NCBI GenBank assembly: GCA_922989275.2
Contig: OV277874.1
Location: 14,434,154-14,498,153, forward strand
DNA length: 64,000 nt
Source of the DNA: Gari tellinella
Taxonomy: Eukaryota > Mollusca > Bivalvia > Cardiida > Psammobiidae
Direction of reading: 5' to 3'
Positions within the stretch are counted from its first letter, which is position 1; every line of letters starts with the position of its first letter. The notes under the pieces are model-generated. The model worked only from the letters and a program-made list of their open reading frames with translations. It had not been told where the DNA came from and searched no databases. Shown piece by piece: positions 42,295-51,859 of the stretch. Position numbers and translations under genes: made by a program.

Positions 42295-42978
42295 GGTGAC
42301 AGGTCAAATAAATTGGACAACTATTGCCATAAAATAATTGGAAGCAGAAACAAAGCTTGATAAATTGATGATATTGATCAGATGGGAAGCTGTTTTGGTT
42401 ACATATGTTCCATTGATAAGGTTTTTAAATCAGTCATGGTTTAAAGTTGTATAGTAATCCATGTTAATATGCATGAATATTATTTGGGGTCCACTGGACC
42501 CCAACCATATTTTTGTCATTTTCTTCTAAATGTTTACATTGTTCAGTAAAAGATACACCATTAATGTAACAAAAGGTATATCCAGTTATAAATATATCCA
42601 CATTTCCCAATCTGTACATTTTCTGCAAAAGTTATTAGATAAAATTCGATTTTACAACAAAAAACGTTGTTTTTTGTGTTACTATGGTTACTGGTTGCTA
42701 TGGTAACAGTGAGATCAACGTTTTGGTTTTATCATTACAATATATAATAAACACACCATTTTATAATGCGGCACCAGTTATGTCACAAATGCCTATCTTG
42801 ACATAGAAAAATAACAAAAATGCACAATGGGGTCCAATGGACCGCAAAAGTCTCAAAATGGAAGTTTTTGCAAGGTCCGGATGAGGGTTAAAAGAAAAAA
42901 GTGTGCATACAAACAATATCGATGCCATGTGACCCGATGTTTGGCCAGGCTCCTTACTGTTTGCCATTGGGATTTGAA

Positions 42979-43194
42979 TTAACCCTTCCACTCCCAAGTT
43001 TTATCGTCTGCTTTAACCTTCGTACCGCCAAACTATCGATTGCATCGGTAGTGTCGTCTGCAATATTTCTAAAGTCATATTTAGAGTGTCAAACAGTTTG
43101 GATCCTGAGCAGACGCCGCGTTACGCGGCGTCTGATCAAAATCCAAACTATTTGCAAAGTCGCTTTTTGGCGCCGATGGCAGTGAAAGAGTTAA
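42979..43194 (+). mobile_element. MITE family B, TTAA-bounded
   Basis: TTAACCCTTCCACTCCC to GGCAGTGAAAGAGTTAA. Hairpin 43090-43155 ('ggatcctgagcagacgccgc' / 'gcggcgtctgatcaaaatcc'). Confidence 0.78.
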
Positions 43195-43289
43195 TCGTCA
43201 ATACATGTATGTCTAGGGGACTTTTCCCTGCTTGAATATTGGTGTAGTCCATTTTCAATTCAGGTGTGCATGGTGTTATTTTTCATTAT

Positions 43290-43428
43290 TTTTCTCATCT
43301 TGCTCCAAACTCTTTGTAAACAGAATAATATGAAAAGTTAGAGTTGTAAAACTATTGCCCTTTTCTAATTCTTATTGCAATGCCTTTGCTTTTAAACAGA
43401 AAAAAATAATAGCATCCTCTCTACTGTA
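43290..43428 (+). mobile_element. MITE family A fragment
   Basis: 'gctccaaactctttgtaaac', 'aaagttagagttgt', 'gcctttgcttttaaacag' and the end 'catcctctctactgta'. Ends 32 bp before the linker exon. Confidence 0.5.
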
Positions 43429-43460
43429 ATTGCCTATTTATTTTACTCATATTTGTTCAG

Positions 43461-43595
43461 GTATTTCCCAAATGTCTACGTCTATATCATACCAATCTGT
43501 AGGGACCTTGCAAACAAGCGTGACTTCCGTTAAACAAATGTCTACAACAACAAAACCAACAAGTACTACTACTGCTACAACCACGGCCTCACCAG
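43461..43595 (+). CDS. Ser/Thr-rich (mucin-like) linker exon
   Basis: A 135-nt phase 1-1 exon; acceptor 'actcatatttgttcag' (ends 43460), donor gtaatg at 43596. Encodes 44 residues, over half Ser/Thr, with QMSTTTKPTSTTTATTTASP at the C-terminal side and no cysteine. Such a stretch is expected to be O-glycosylated and extended, acting as a spacer between TSP1 modules 8 and 9. Phase and direction match the neighbouring TSP1 exons, which supports it being a real exon although it lacks a conserved fold. Confidence 0.75.
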
Positions 43596-43854
43596 GTAAT
43601 GTCATAGATCTAAACCTCTTCTACTCAATGTTCATGGCTATGTACATGTATACAATCAGGAAGTTTATACCTGCCCTAGTCCAAATTATTTAGACGTTTC
43701 GCTTGCTCTTTTTCATCATTCCTTTTTTGTAAGCTTCAACATATGCCAGAAACTGAAAACTGTTCAATATCACAAACAATGATGGGAAATGTTGATCTTA
43801 GCATATGCAACATTTTGCATGTCTTTTGCATCTGTCCAAAAGAAGGCTGTCACT

Positions 43855-44005
43855 CTATATGATATTCTTTTCGCGACATAAATGTCGTAGAAAATCTTTA
43901 AGGGCAGGTAACTCCTTACCCAAATAATACTGTCACCTTATATGATATTCTTTTCGCTATGTGAACATGGCAGACTTTTTTAAGGGCAGGTAACTACTTA
44001 TCAGC
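43855..44005 (+). repeat. Two-unit tandem repeat
   Basis: 'atatgatattcttttcgc' and 'taagggcaggtaact' occur twice, about 70 bp apart, with moderate divergence. Confidence 0.55.
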
Positions 44006-44176
44006 CTTTATCATTTTATGTACGAGTTCTTCTTTCTTTTTTGTAATGATAAAAACAATGTGACGTAGTTTCCCGCGTTACGTGCACGATGGCGCTAAAT
44101 TGGTAGTCACAACATATTTTATAAAATACGAAGGCGACGATTCCACCATCAGGGTTAATAAGTTCGGTGTAATAAA

Positions 44177-44320
44177 ATAAATATTAGATGGCAGTTTACG
44201 GGACATTCAAATTGTGAACCCTCGAAAACAAAAATTTCATCCGGCTTCGTCTCGGGATAACATTCTGTTTCTCGGGTTGACAATTTGATTGTCACGCAAA
44301 CTGCCATCTAATATTTATAG
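44177..44320. repeat. Inverted-repeat element
   Basis: 'aaatattagatggcagttt' and 'aaactgccatctaatattta' at the ends; inner 'caaattgtgaaccctcg' / 'cgggttgacaatttg'. A MITE-like foldback of about 144 bp. Confidence 0.7.
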
Positions 44321-44499
44321 AATGTACAGTATTCATTTAAACTATCATACGCATACAGTCAAAAGGCTATGCATTTGCATAGTTATTAGTTAATGCCAGA
44401 AAGATATAATGCTAAAGGCGCCTAATGCAGTTTTTTCCGCATTTTAGCATTTAAACGGACATTTAAGAGCAGAATGGCCTTAAAAATGAAGTATTATCA

Positions 44500-44580
44500 G
44501 ATGGCTTTAAAGACAGATGACAGCTAAAGCAAGATAAAAGTAGACCTGATGGCTCCTTTAAGGAGCGTTTTGCTTTATTT
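44500..44580 (+). mobile_element. MITE family D-like fragment
   Basis: 'ttaaagacagatgacagct', 'aagcaagataaaagta' and 'ggctcctttaaggagcg'. A family A copy is inserted directly after it. Confidence 0.45.
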
Positions 44581-44585
44581 GTATT

Positions 44586-44835
44586 TACAGTGGAGAATGT
44601 GTTATTCTTTCCCAATAAACGCGTTTACAGTAAAACTATTATTTGCAGTGCAAACAGTTTGGAGCCAGATCAGACGCCGGGTAACCCGGCGTCTGATCAG
44701 GCTCCAAACTGTTTGCCACCAAGATAAACATGAATTATCAGAATTGTCCAAAAGTTGTACTTTTCTACGTTTTAGTGCTTTGCGTTTGCGTACGTTTGCG
44801 TTTAAACGGGAAAGAATAACATATTCTCCACTGTA
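44586..44835 (+). mobile_element. MITE family A, complete
   Basis: TACAGTGGAGAATGTG to ATTCTCCACTGTA, hairpin 44650-44715. 109 bp upstream of the exon at 44945. Confidence 0.88.
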
Positions 44836-44944
44836 GGTGCAAGCAGCCAGCTGCCATAAAAACACAGAAGCTTAACCTCATGTTATGATCGTTTTACTAC
44901 TTTCTCTAAAAGTTTTGTTTTTTGTTGAATTTGATACGTTTCAG

Positions 44945-45091
44945 TTTGGACGCAATGGTTCTTTGGACCGTGCTCCGTTACGTGCGGTACCGGAAGTAGA
45001 CAAGGAATTCGCCGATGTACTTCCGGCAATGAACATGACTGTCCCGGGTCAGCTGTATCAGTAAAACAGTGTAGCACAACACCATGTACAG
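44945..45091 (+). CDS. TSP1 exon 9 (subtype iii)
   Basis: A 147-nt phase 1-1 exon; acceptor 'tttgatacgtttcag' (ends 44944), donor gtaaca at 45092. Encodes WTQWFFGPCSVTCGTGSRQG, IRRCTSGNEHDCPGS, KQC and TPC. Six cysteines, the CSVTCG-x-G motif and an R-R-C layer make this a clear TSP1 module. About 39 of 48 residues equal those of the exon at 48822. First of the three-exon block repeated at 48822-53654. Confidence 0.9.
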
Positions 45092-45604
45092 GTAACATGT
45101 GAAATACGACATTTTTAGTTCGTCTCTTCCTCAAAGAAAAATATGAGTTATTGTCGTCATCGGGCGTCCGCGTCGGTGTCTTTGTCCAAACGTTTAACGT
45201 CGGCCATAAATTCGTCAGTTTTTATCTATCACCTTCTTTTTTGTAGGCATATTCTTACTGACAAGCCCTATCAAGACATTCAAAATAGTTCTATCCTGAC
45301 CTTTACCTTTGACCTCATTTTACTGTATTTTTTACTGATGTTCAAAACAATCGAGTGTTGGAATCCGCATGCGGTGCTCATTTTTTGTTTTTAATACCAC
45401 ATATCATGTGTAATGCCATACAATGGTAAGGTGTTGTTTTCCAAATAAGCTATTATCCGATTTTTTCTGACCTGTCAGAGTTTTTTTAGAACAGAATAGT
45501 TCATAATGGTAAATAGATAACAGGGTTACATCGGATCTATATAGTCGTACACTTTCCAACTTGAGATAAGCATGATCCTCGTGCAGCACGAGACAGCTGC
45601 GCTA
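45092..45604. other. Intron, nothing recognised
   Basis: No element ends or exon were recognised. Confidence 0.3.
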
Positions 45605-45823
45605 ATTTTACTGATATGTTATTCATTATCAATAAACCCGTTTATGCTAAAAACTATTATGTCCATTGCAAACAGGTTGGGGACAGATCAGACGCCGGTA
45701 ACCCGGCGTCTGATCAGGCTCCAACCTGTTTGCCACCCAGATTCAAAAGATAAAATCAATTGTCTACAGTTTAGTGCACTGTGTTTGCGTTTATTCGGGA
45801 AATAATAATGTCTTCTCTACTGT
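45605..45823 (+). mobile_element. MITE family A, old copy
   Basis: 'tactgatatgttattcatta' to 'aataatgtcttctctactgta'. Hairpin about 45667-45732 ('gacgccggtaacccggcgtc'). Confidence 0.7.
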
Positions 45824-46009
45824 ACATTACACACAATGAATACAGTTTCCCGTATCCCTGACTGACCGTACGGAAATCAACGAGTACGGTGATCATCTCG
45901 TCTAAAATTTTAGAATGTTCCAATCTAAAAATAACTCTGACAGGTCAAAAGAAAACACTAATATCTGGATTCAAATCACAAGCCGATTTTCAATTGAAAA
46001 TTATTTCAG

Positions 46010-46180
46010 TTGATGGTGGGTGGGGTACCTGGCAGAGTTGGGAGGCGTGTCCAATGACGTGTGGAGGCGGTATTCGACATAGACAGAGACACTGTGACAA
46101 CCCCAAGCCACAACATAACGGCAAACCCTGTACCGGAACATTTGAGGAGTCTGGACAATGTGCAAAGGTGGAATGCCCAT
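46010..46180 (+). CDS. TSP1 exon 10 (subtype iv, canonical)
   Basis: A 171-nt phase 1-1 exon; acceptor 'gaaaattatttcag' (ends 46009), donor gtaagt at 46181. Encodes DGGWGTWQSWEACPMTCGGG, R-H-R-Q-R-H-C, DNPKPQHNGKPCTG, GQC and VECP: 56 residues. W-x-x-W-x-x-W (WGTWQSW), C-x-x-T-C-G-x-G, the R-x-R-x-C layer and NPxPxxxGxPC are the full group-1 TSP1 signature as in thrombospondin and UNC5/properdin-type proteins. The C-x-x-T-C-x-x-G consensus for O-fucose is intact. Closest relative in the window: 50766. Confidence 0.93.
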
Positions 46181-46199
46181 GTAAGTTTATTGTAAACTA

Positions 46200-47310
46200 C
46201 CATGTACTATAGTCTAATAGCAGTCACTGGAACTCGCTTCAATCGAACTTAACCGCTATCATGCTGAATTGTCATCTACTTTAAGGATGTCGGACTGTCT
46301 TTTTTGAGCATCATGAAATGTCTGAAAAATTTTACGAACTCATTTTCAAAAAAATGTTAAGAACTCATTTATGGTGAATGCATACAGTAATAAAATACTA
46401 TTTTCACGGGAAAAAATTGGATTTTCGTTCCTGAAGGGACTTTTTAAGTTTTATGTTCTATTCGTAGTTTACAGCATACACTGTTTTCATAGGTAGGTTG
46501 CAGTTTGTTACATCCGATTTCATTTCAATTTCTCAGAATATAAGCATCAAATTGTCATGGTAGTACAGTTTTAGTATAAATTATAGATAACTTAATAGAT
46601 AAAATGATTTTTTTTTGAAAAAAAATAGTTGTGGTAAAATACACCAAAAATTGAAAAAATGAGAAAAAATGGATTTTTTAGATAAAATGATCTATGTCTT
46701 TTTTAAAAGTTCTGGGACCCTAAGTTTTTATTTGCTATTTCACTAAAACTTTATGTTTGCAAAGCTAAAAACAACAAATAAAAAATTTGGTAATTAGTTA
46801 GCTACAATTTGTAGGGCAATGTTCACTGTGCCTTATTCTCTCATTATAAAAAAGTGGGTGGGGCAAATTTTACTCCTTTCCGGTGAAATCAAACATTTTT
46901 ATTTTGGATCTTGAAAAAACATTATTTTCAGGGGTTATTCTTACTATGGTAATATAAATTAGGATACTTTTTTTACAAATAGATTGTTTAAATAAAGATT
47001 GAAAAACCGTAGTACAAAAATGTAGGAGTTTTTATGAAGCTTCAATTTTAGGGGGGGTAGCCTTGAAAAACCTCAAATTGTGCAAAAGAAAGGTCCGGTA
47101 CCCCCACTTTTTTCACCAGTTTTGTCATAGAAACTAATTTTACTGTTTGTATGCAAAGTTTGAAGAATTGGTAATTACTTTCCAAAGGTGTACCTACCCC
47201 CTTAAATATATCGTCTGCAAAAACTAAAATGTCAGATGTTAGATTTGAATGGACAAAAGGTTGGATTAGAGTGCCTAAAGGTTAAAGAGAGTTAAAGACG
47301 CTTTAACCTT
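46200..47310. other. Intron, A/T-tract-rich, no clear feature
   Basis: Many T and A runs, a G-run 'agggggggta' at 47050 and C-rich 'ggtacccccactttt'. It looks like a decayed dispersed repeat but I find no borders. Confidence 0.3.
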
Positions 47311-47526
47311 TCACTCTTGACCATTTCACTCTTAATGCCGCTTAAAAAGCGCGTTTGCAAACAGTTTGGATTCTGATCAGATTTTGACACTCGTTTTGAA
47401 ATTTCTTTAGTCATACTGCCTTATTGTTAACTTTGAAACGACATTGCAGACAACAAAATTTAAGCAAACGACAATGATACGGTGAAGGGGTAAAAACTAA
47501 CGAAAATGTTGGCAGTGAAAGTATTA
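47311..47526 (+). mobile_element. MITE family B, hairpin partly lost
   Basis: 'ctttcactcttgaccatttc' left, 'gttggcagtgaaagtattaa' right. Only the left hairpin arm 'aaacagtttggattctgatc' is kept. Confidence 0.6.
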
Positions 47527-47737
47527 AATGCCTCTTTGCAAGCAGTTTGGATCCTAATCAGACACTCGTTTTTAAATGTCGTTGTTCACCTGATCTGACC
47601 TTAAACTATTATTACTCAGATTACAAAGACTCGTCATTCAGTTTTTGCAAATACATATTGCAATGCGTTTTGATTCGTTGCAACGAAACAAAACCGTCAT
47701 CTCAAGTAAGTGCCGTATTCTTGTCTCATATTTATGT

Positions 47738-47962
47738 TCAAAGTAACCAATTCACTGCCATGACATTAGAAATTTTATACAATGGCCGTCTGATTTTATC
47801 TTTTAAATTTACAGTTTAGGTATTTTGACATATTGAATATTGAAATGAGTGTCAAACAGTTTGTATCCTGATCAGACGCCGCGTTACACATCGTCTGATC
47901 ATGATCCTTACTGTTTGCAAATATTTCAAATAACCATCGTACTCGGGGTAAGGCAATAAAGG
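47738..47962 (+). mobile_element. MITE family B copy abutting a TSP1 acceptor
   Basis: 'aaccaattcactgccatgac' left, 'cggggtaaggcaataaagg' right. Hairpin 47853-47920 with CGCGTTACACATCG. Ends 17 bp before the exon at 47980, so the acceptor tract lies directly next to the element. Confidence 0.65.
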
Positions 47963-47979
47963 CTCCATATCTTTTAAAG

Positions 47980-48126
47980 CTTGGTCAAACTGGACAATGG
48001 CCAGTTGTTCTGTAACCTGTGGTAACGGAACTATACAATCTGTGAGACGCTGTAGCACCGGAAATGACGTGGATTGTCCTGGATCGCCGACTAAAGCAAA
48101 CCCGTGTCAAGAAGGCCCTTGTCCAG
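47980..48126 (+). CDS. TSP1 exon 11 (subtype iii)
   Basis: A 147-nt phase 1-1 exon; acceptor 'tccatatcttttaaag' (ends 47979), donor gtacag at 48127. Encodes WSNWTMASCSVTCGNGTIQS, VRRCSTGNDVDCPGS, NPC and GPCP. Six cysteines and CSVTCG-x-G as in the other 49-codon modules; N-W-T and N-G-T are possible N-glycosylation sequons. The donor is unusual: its GTACAG is the first bases of a family A MITE (48128 on) after the exon's own G. No in-frame start is near, so simple frame scans miss this exon. Confidence 0.88.
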
Positions 48127-48127
48127 G

Positions 48128-48466
48128 TACAGTGGAGTAGTTATTCCTTCCAAATGAATTAGTAAATAATTAGTTTATTGTTTGATTGATCACTTTATTG
48201 ATTGATTGGTTAATTAATTGATTGATTAATTGGTTGGTTGATTCATTTATTTAGGTTTTACGGCAACGCGACTCATAAAATGATCATATAAATGAGTATG
48301 CAAAACACGTAATGTCAATTGCAAACTGTTTGGACCTAGATCAAACGATTAACTCAATTATAAAACATGATATCTTAAAAGGTTATAATGGCATTTTCTA
48401 CATTTCTTTGCCTCTCGTTTCGTTTGTATTGAAAGGAATAATAATCATGCCTTTTCCACTATGCTA
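48128..48466 (+). mobile_element. Old MITE family A copy starting inside the splice donor
   Basis: TACAGTGGAGTAGTTATTCC at the left and 'catgccttttccactatgc' at the right. Centre has 'caaactgtttggacctagat'. A (GATT)n run (48180-48245) and a 'ttttacggcaacgcgactc' stub were added later. Its left TA is the TA of the donor GTA. Confidence 0.65.
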
Positions 48467-48821
48467 TTTTAACACCTAATTTATGATGAGCTATTTAAGC
48501 TGATCTTATTGAAGTAGAACGATTGAGTAGAAATGAAGTCTTTTTCTCATTGAAGCATTGTAAACTGACGTATATTGTTCCTCTTCAAACCTTCACCCCT
48601 TAGCCTGTTTCCAGTTTTGAAAACAGTGATAATTTAAAACAGGTTGAAAGTGCAACAAATGTGCCAAAGATTATTTAAAGGTTGATATTCAATGTGTGCG
48701 GTTGTTCGTGTTCATGGCCACATCGATATTGTCCGAAACATTGATATTGAACTACGACACATGTTTATAAATACCTCATCCCGTTGTGAGATTGTTTGTT
48801 TCTATATTTTTATGTATTGAG

Positions 48822-48968
48822 TATGGACTTCATGGTTCTTTGGTCCATGCTCTGTCACGTGCGGCACCGGAACTAAACAAGGAATACGGAGATGTACTTC
48901 CGGAAATGAACATGATTGTCCCGGGTCAGCAGTTTCAACGGAAGTTTGCAATACTACACAGTGTTCAG
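48822..48968 (+). CDS. TSP1 exon 12 (subtype iii)
   Basis: A 147-nt phase 1-1 exon; acceptor 'atttttatgtattgag' (ends 48821), donor gtaagt at 48969. Encodes WTSWFFGPCSVTCGTGTKQG, IRRCTSGNEHDCPGS, EVC and TQC. Nine substitutions from the exon at 44945, conserving every cysteine, both Trp and the Arg layer. First member of the second three-exon block. Confidence 0.9.
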
Positions 48969-49015
48969 GTAAGTGATTGTCTTGTATCAGTATTGCAAGA
49001 GTCTGTCAAAATCAG

Positions 49016-49219
49016 TACAGTCGAACTTCGATATCTCGAACTCGCTTACCTCGAATTATCCGATATTTCGAAACATGAGTTTGCCTTTAAGTTATTTCAA
49101 GCTTGGTTTAGGTGAACATTCCCGTGTTTCAAAGTTAAAACGCGGCTTAGCCGCGTTTTAACTTTGAAATACGGGTATGTTCTACTTAACCGAGTTCGAG
49201 ATATCGAATTTCGACTGTA
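49016..49219 (+). mobile_element. MITE family G, complete
   Basis: TACAGTCGAACTTCGATATC to 'atatcgaatttcgactgta'. Central palindrome 'tttcaaagttaaaacgcggc' / 'gccgcgttttaactttgaaa' is perfect. Confidence 0.82.
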
Positions 49220-49260
49220 TTTGAGATTGTATTCTCAATTTACCCGTCTATAATCTGAAT

Positions 49261-49469
49261 TACATGAAAAGGTCTATATTACGACCACTTAAACGAGGTC
49301 CAATTGTTTGTTAAAAAGACAGATGACAGCTTCAAGCAAGGTGACATTACAACAAAAATCCCCTAAAGGAGATTTCTGTTTAAATAAAATGTTGTTTTAA
49401 GCTGTCACATGTCTTAAACAACCAATTATAACCACACTCTATTGGCCGTGATAGAGAGGTGTTACTGTA
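49261..49469 (+). mobile_element. MITE family D, diverged
   Basis: 'tacatgaaaaggtctatatt' to 'agagaggtgttactgta', with 'aagcaaggtgacattacaac' and a reduced palindrome. Confidence 0.7.
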
Positions 49470-49483
49470 CTTCATCTGCAACA

Positions 49484-49676
49484 CAGGGCTCCAGTTAAGA
49501 GGGAGTAAACTGAACAAAACCAACATTTTCTCACTACTTTCAGCACCAAAACCTATAGTGTTACTATTAATTAGAATAGTCTCTTTGAGACGATTCTAAT
49601 GAGTAGTGACACCATAGGTTTTAAAGCAGAAATAAAAATTTTAATTTTTGAAATACTCCCCTTATCTGGAGCCCTG
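49484..49676 (+). mobile_element. MITE family F (hAT-like)
   Basis: CAGGGCTCCAGTTAAG to CTTATCTGGAGCCCTG. Flanks 'tgcaaca' and 'tgtaaca' are consistent with a slightly diverged hAT-type target duplication. Palindrome 'agaatagtctctttgagacg'. Confidence 0.78.
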
Positions 49677-49755
49677 TGTAACAGTAAGGAATGTTTTCTC
49701 CAAGAAAGAGTGCAGACTGCCAGACTTATGACAGACACTTGAGACCTTGATTAGA

Positions 49756-50090
49756 TATGCAGCGTCCCTCTCTACAACGACACCAAATGGGAGAAAATAT
49801 TGTGATCGTTTTTCGGAGTGAGTCGTTATTGGGAGGGAAATTGGCCAACATTTGAAAACAGCTTGAATCCAGACTGGTTTCAAACTGTTTGTCACTTGTC
49901 ATAAAGTTTTTATCCTGTGAATATGTCCATTATGTATCTTTGAGAAAAACAGCAGACGACAATTTTAAGCAGACGGTATTGCAGCCATGAAAAGTTTGGA
50001 CATAAGTGCCTTGTTTGGGGAACGGCAGCAAGGGTCGTTGTAAGGAGGGAATCGTCGTTGAGAGGGTCGTTGTAGGGAGGGATTACTGTA
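49756..50090 (+). mobile_element. MITE family C with reduced hairpin
   Basis: 'tgcagcgtccctctctacaa' to 'gtagggagggattactgta'. The hairpin is shortened to 'cttgaatccagactggtttc'. Confidence 0.72.
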
Positions 50091-50174
50091 TATTTAAGCA
50101 GCTATATCATCTGAGTTTGCACAGTTTTCAACATATGTCAATAAACGCTATAGCAGGGAAAGGGTGAATGCATT

Positions 50175-50467
50175 TTAACCTTTTTGACATGACGCCATCC
50201 CTTCAGTGAAATTATGTAATGTTCTTTAAATAATGTTCTGCTTTTTGTCACTGCCTTACCCCGAATTCAATAAGTATTTGCAAACAGTTTGCAAACAGTT
50301 TGGATTTTGATCAGACGCCGCGTCACGCGGCGTCTGATCAGAATCCAAACTGTTTGACACTCATTTCAATATTTTTTAAGTCAAAATACTTGAAATTTGA
50401 TTTTTGAGAAATTAAAGCAGACGATGATTGTTAAAATTTTATGACGTCATGGCAGTGAATGTGTTAA
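50175..50467 (+). mobile_element. MITE family B, TTAA-bounded
   Basis: 'ttaacctttttgacatgacg' to 'ggcagtgaatgtgttaa'. Perfect hairpin 50290-50355 ('gattttgatcagacgccgcg' / 'cgcggcgtctgatcagaatc'); 'gcaaacagttt' is duplicated at 50279-50302. Confidence 0.75.
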
Positions 50468-50484
50468 AGTAGTGAAAGAGGTTA

Positions 50485-50734
50485 TACAGTGGAGAATCTG
50501 TTATTATTTCCCGTTTAAACGCAAACGCACGCAAACGCAAAGCACTAAAACGTAGAAAAGACCAACCTTTTGACAATTCTTATAATTCTTGTTTATCTTT
50601 GTGGCAAACAGTTTGGCGCCTGATCAGACGCCGGGTTACCCGGCGTCTGATCTGGCTCCAAACTGTTTGTACTGCAAATAATAGTTTTAGCGTAAACGCG
50701 TTTATTGGGAAAGACTAACACATTCTCCACTGTA
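50485..50734 (-). mobile_element. MITE family A, complete
   Basis: TACAGTGGAGAATCTG to ATTCTCCACTGTA, inverted orientation. It ends 31 bp upstream of the exon at 50766 and so lies next to its acceptor region. Confidence 0.87.
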
Positions 50735-50765
50735 TCGACAAGACTGCTGATTTACATTTATCAAG

Positions 50766-50936
50766 TCAATGGTGGGTGGGGAGAATGGCAGAGCTGGGAC
50801 AAGTGTTCGGCGACTTGTGGCAACAGTACTAGAAGACGAGAGAGGCATTGTGACAACCCTAAACCTCAGTATCAAGGCAAACCATGTAGTGGCAATCGTG
50901 CGGAGACAGAGACATGTACAATGAAAGCGTGTCCCA
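50766..50936 (+). CDS. TSP1 exon 13 (subtype iv, canonical)
   Basis: A 171-nt phase 1-1 exon; acceptor 'gatttacatttatcaag' (ends 50765), donor gtatgt at 50937. Encodes NGGWGEWQSWDKCSATCGNS, T-R-R-R-E-R-H-C, DNPKPQYQGKPCSG, ETC and KACP. Full W-x-x-W-x-x-W, six cysteines and NPKP-x-x-x-GKPC as in the exon at 46010. One difference: C-S-A-T-C-G-N-S lacks the Gly that ends the O-fucose consensus C-x-x-S/T-C-x-x-G, so this module may not be fucosylated. Middle member of the second block. Confidence 0.92.
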
Positions 50937-51059
50937 GTATGTGTATAGTTACTGAATATTATGTGTTAGTCTGTCCCATTTTAAAACAAACGAAACGCAA
51001 CGTTATAATCGTGAAAAAATGCAAATATGCGAGTTTCCTAATATCTTGTTTAATCTTAG

Positions 51060-51333
51060 TGAAAGACAGTTTGGAGCCGGATCAGACGCCGCGTTATTCG
51101 TCTGTTTTGGCTCCAAACTTTTTGCAAATCGACATCAATGTTTATGTTTTAACTGTCAATAAGTTCATTATGTTACTTTGAGATATAAACAGATGCCAAT
51201 TTTAAGCAGACGATTTTGCAGCCGTGAACAGATTTGACATAATTGTTTTGTTTGTGGGAACAGCGACATACGTTGTTGTAAGAGGTGGGATCGTTGTTCG
51301 TCAGAGGACAGTCGAAGGGAGAAAGAGCACTGT
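51060..51333 (+). mobile_element. MITE family C-like right half with an A-type hairpin
   Basis: Hairpin 51062-51125 uses A-type arms ('ggagccggatcagacg' / 'ttttggctccaaac'). The following blocks ('ccaattttaagcagacga', 'tttgcagccgtgaac', 'agggagaaagagcactgta') are family C. A hybrid of the two types. Confidence 0.6.
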
Positions 51334-51462
51334 ATTCAAATCGAATTGGCATTCAGTTAAAAAAAATTCAAAGGCAAATTTTAAACCTTTTACCTATAGC
51401 GTGATTCTACGTATGAAAGCAGGTTACTACCCAAAGCATTCTTCTTTATTTCCAGCCTGATT

Positions 51463-51712
51463 TACAGTGGAGAATCTGTTATTCTTTCCCGTTTAAACGC
51501 AAACGTACGCAAACGCAAAGCACTAAAACGTAGAAAAGTACAACTTTTGGACAATTCTGATAATTCAATTTTATCTTGGTGGCAAACAGTTTGGAGCCTG
51601 ATCAGACGCCGGGTGACCCGGCGTCTGATCTGGCTCCAAACTGTTTGTAATATAATTAATAATTTTAGTATAAACGCGTTTATTGGGAAAGAATAACGTA
51701 TTCTCCACTGTA
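51463..51712 (-). mobile_element. MITE family A, complete
   Basis: TACAGTGGAGAATCTG to ATTCTCCACTGTA, hairpin with CGGGTGACCCG. A further A-type right end ('aataacgttttctccactgta') follows at 51732-51753. Confidence 0.87.
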
Positions 51713-51859
51713 TGACGTCACAAATGACGTCAGAATAACGTTTTCTCCACTGTAGGCTACCATTCGCTAAGATATAGAAACTATCTCTTGTGGTGCATAT
51801 TTATGACTAACTGTAATTTTCGTCAGTTCGATAGGGATAGAGGTATAGAATACACCCTC

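Larger units (their letters stand above)
41147..42887 (+). mobile_element. piggyBac-like transposon, defective
   Basis: TTAA at 41143-41146 and 42888-42891. Terminal inverted repeat CCCTCATCCGGACC(TT) / (AA)GGTCCGGATGAGGG. Just inside are repeated 'ggggtccatttgacccc' and 'ggggtccactggacccc' palindromes, which may be subterminal transposase sites. About 1.74 kb, with a transposase remnant at 41718-41894. Confidence 0.78.

Noticed and set aside
44602..44865. Open frames encoding near-identical 'NSLEPDQTP...ASDQAPNCL' or 'QTVWSQIRRRVTRRLIRLQTVC' peptides, repeated at about 15 places on both strands
   Set aside because: They are the two strands of the family A MITE with its palindromic centre. 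Every copy coincides with MITE borders, and the palindrome makes sense and antisense frames look alike. No domain or codon signal.
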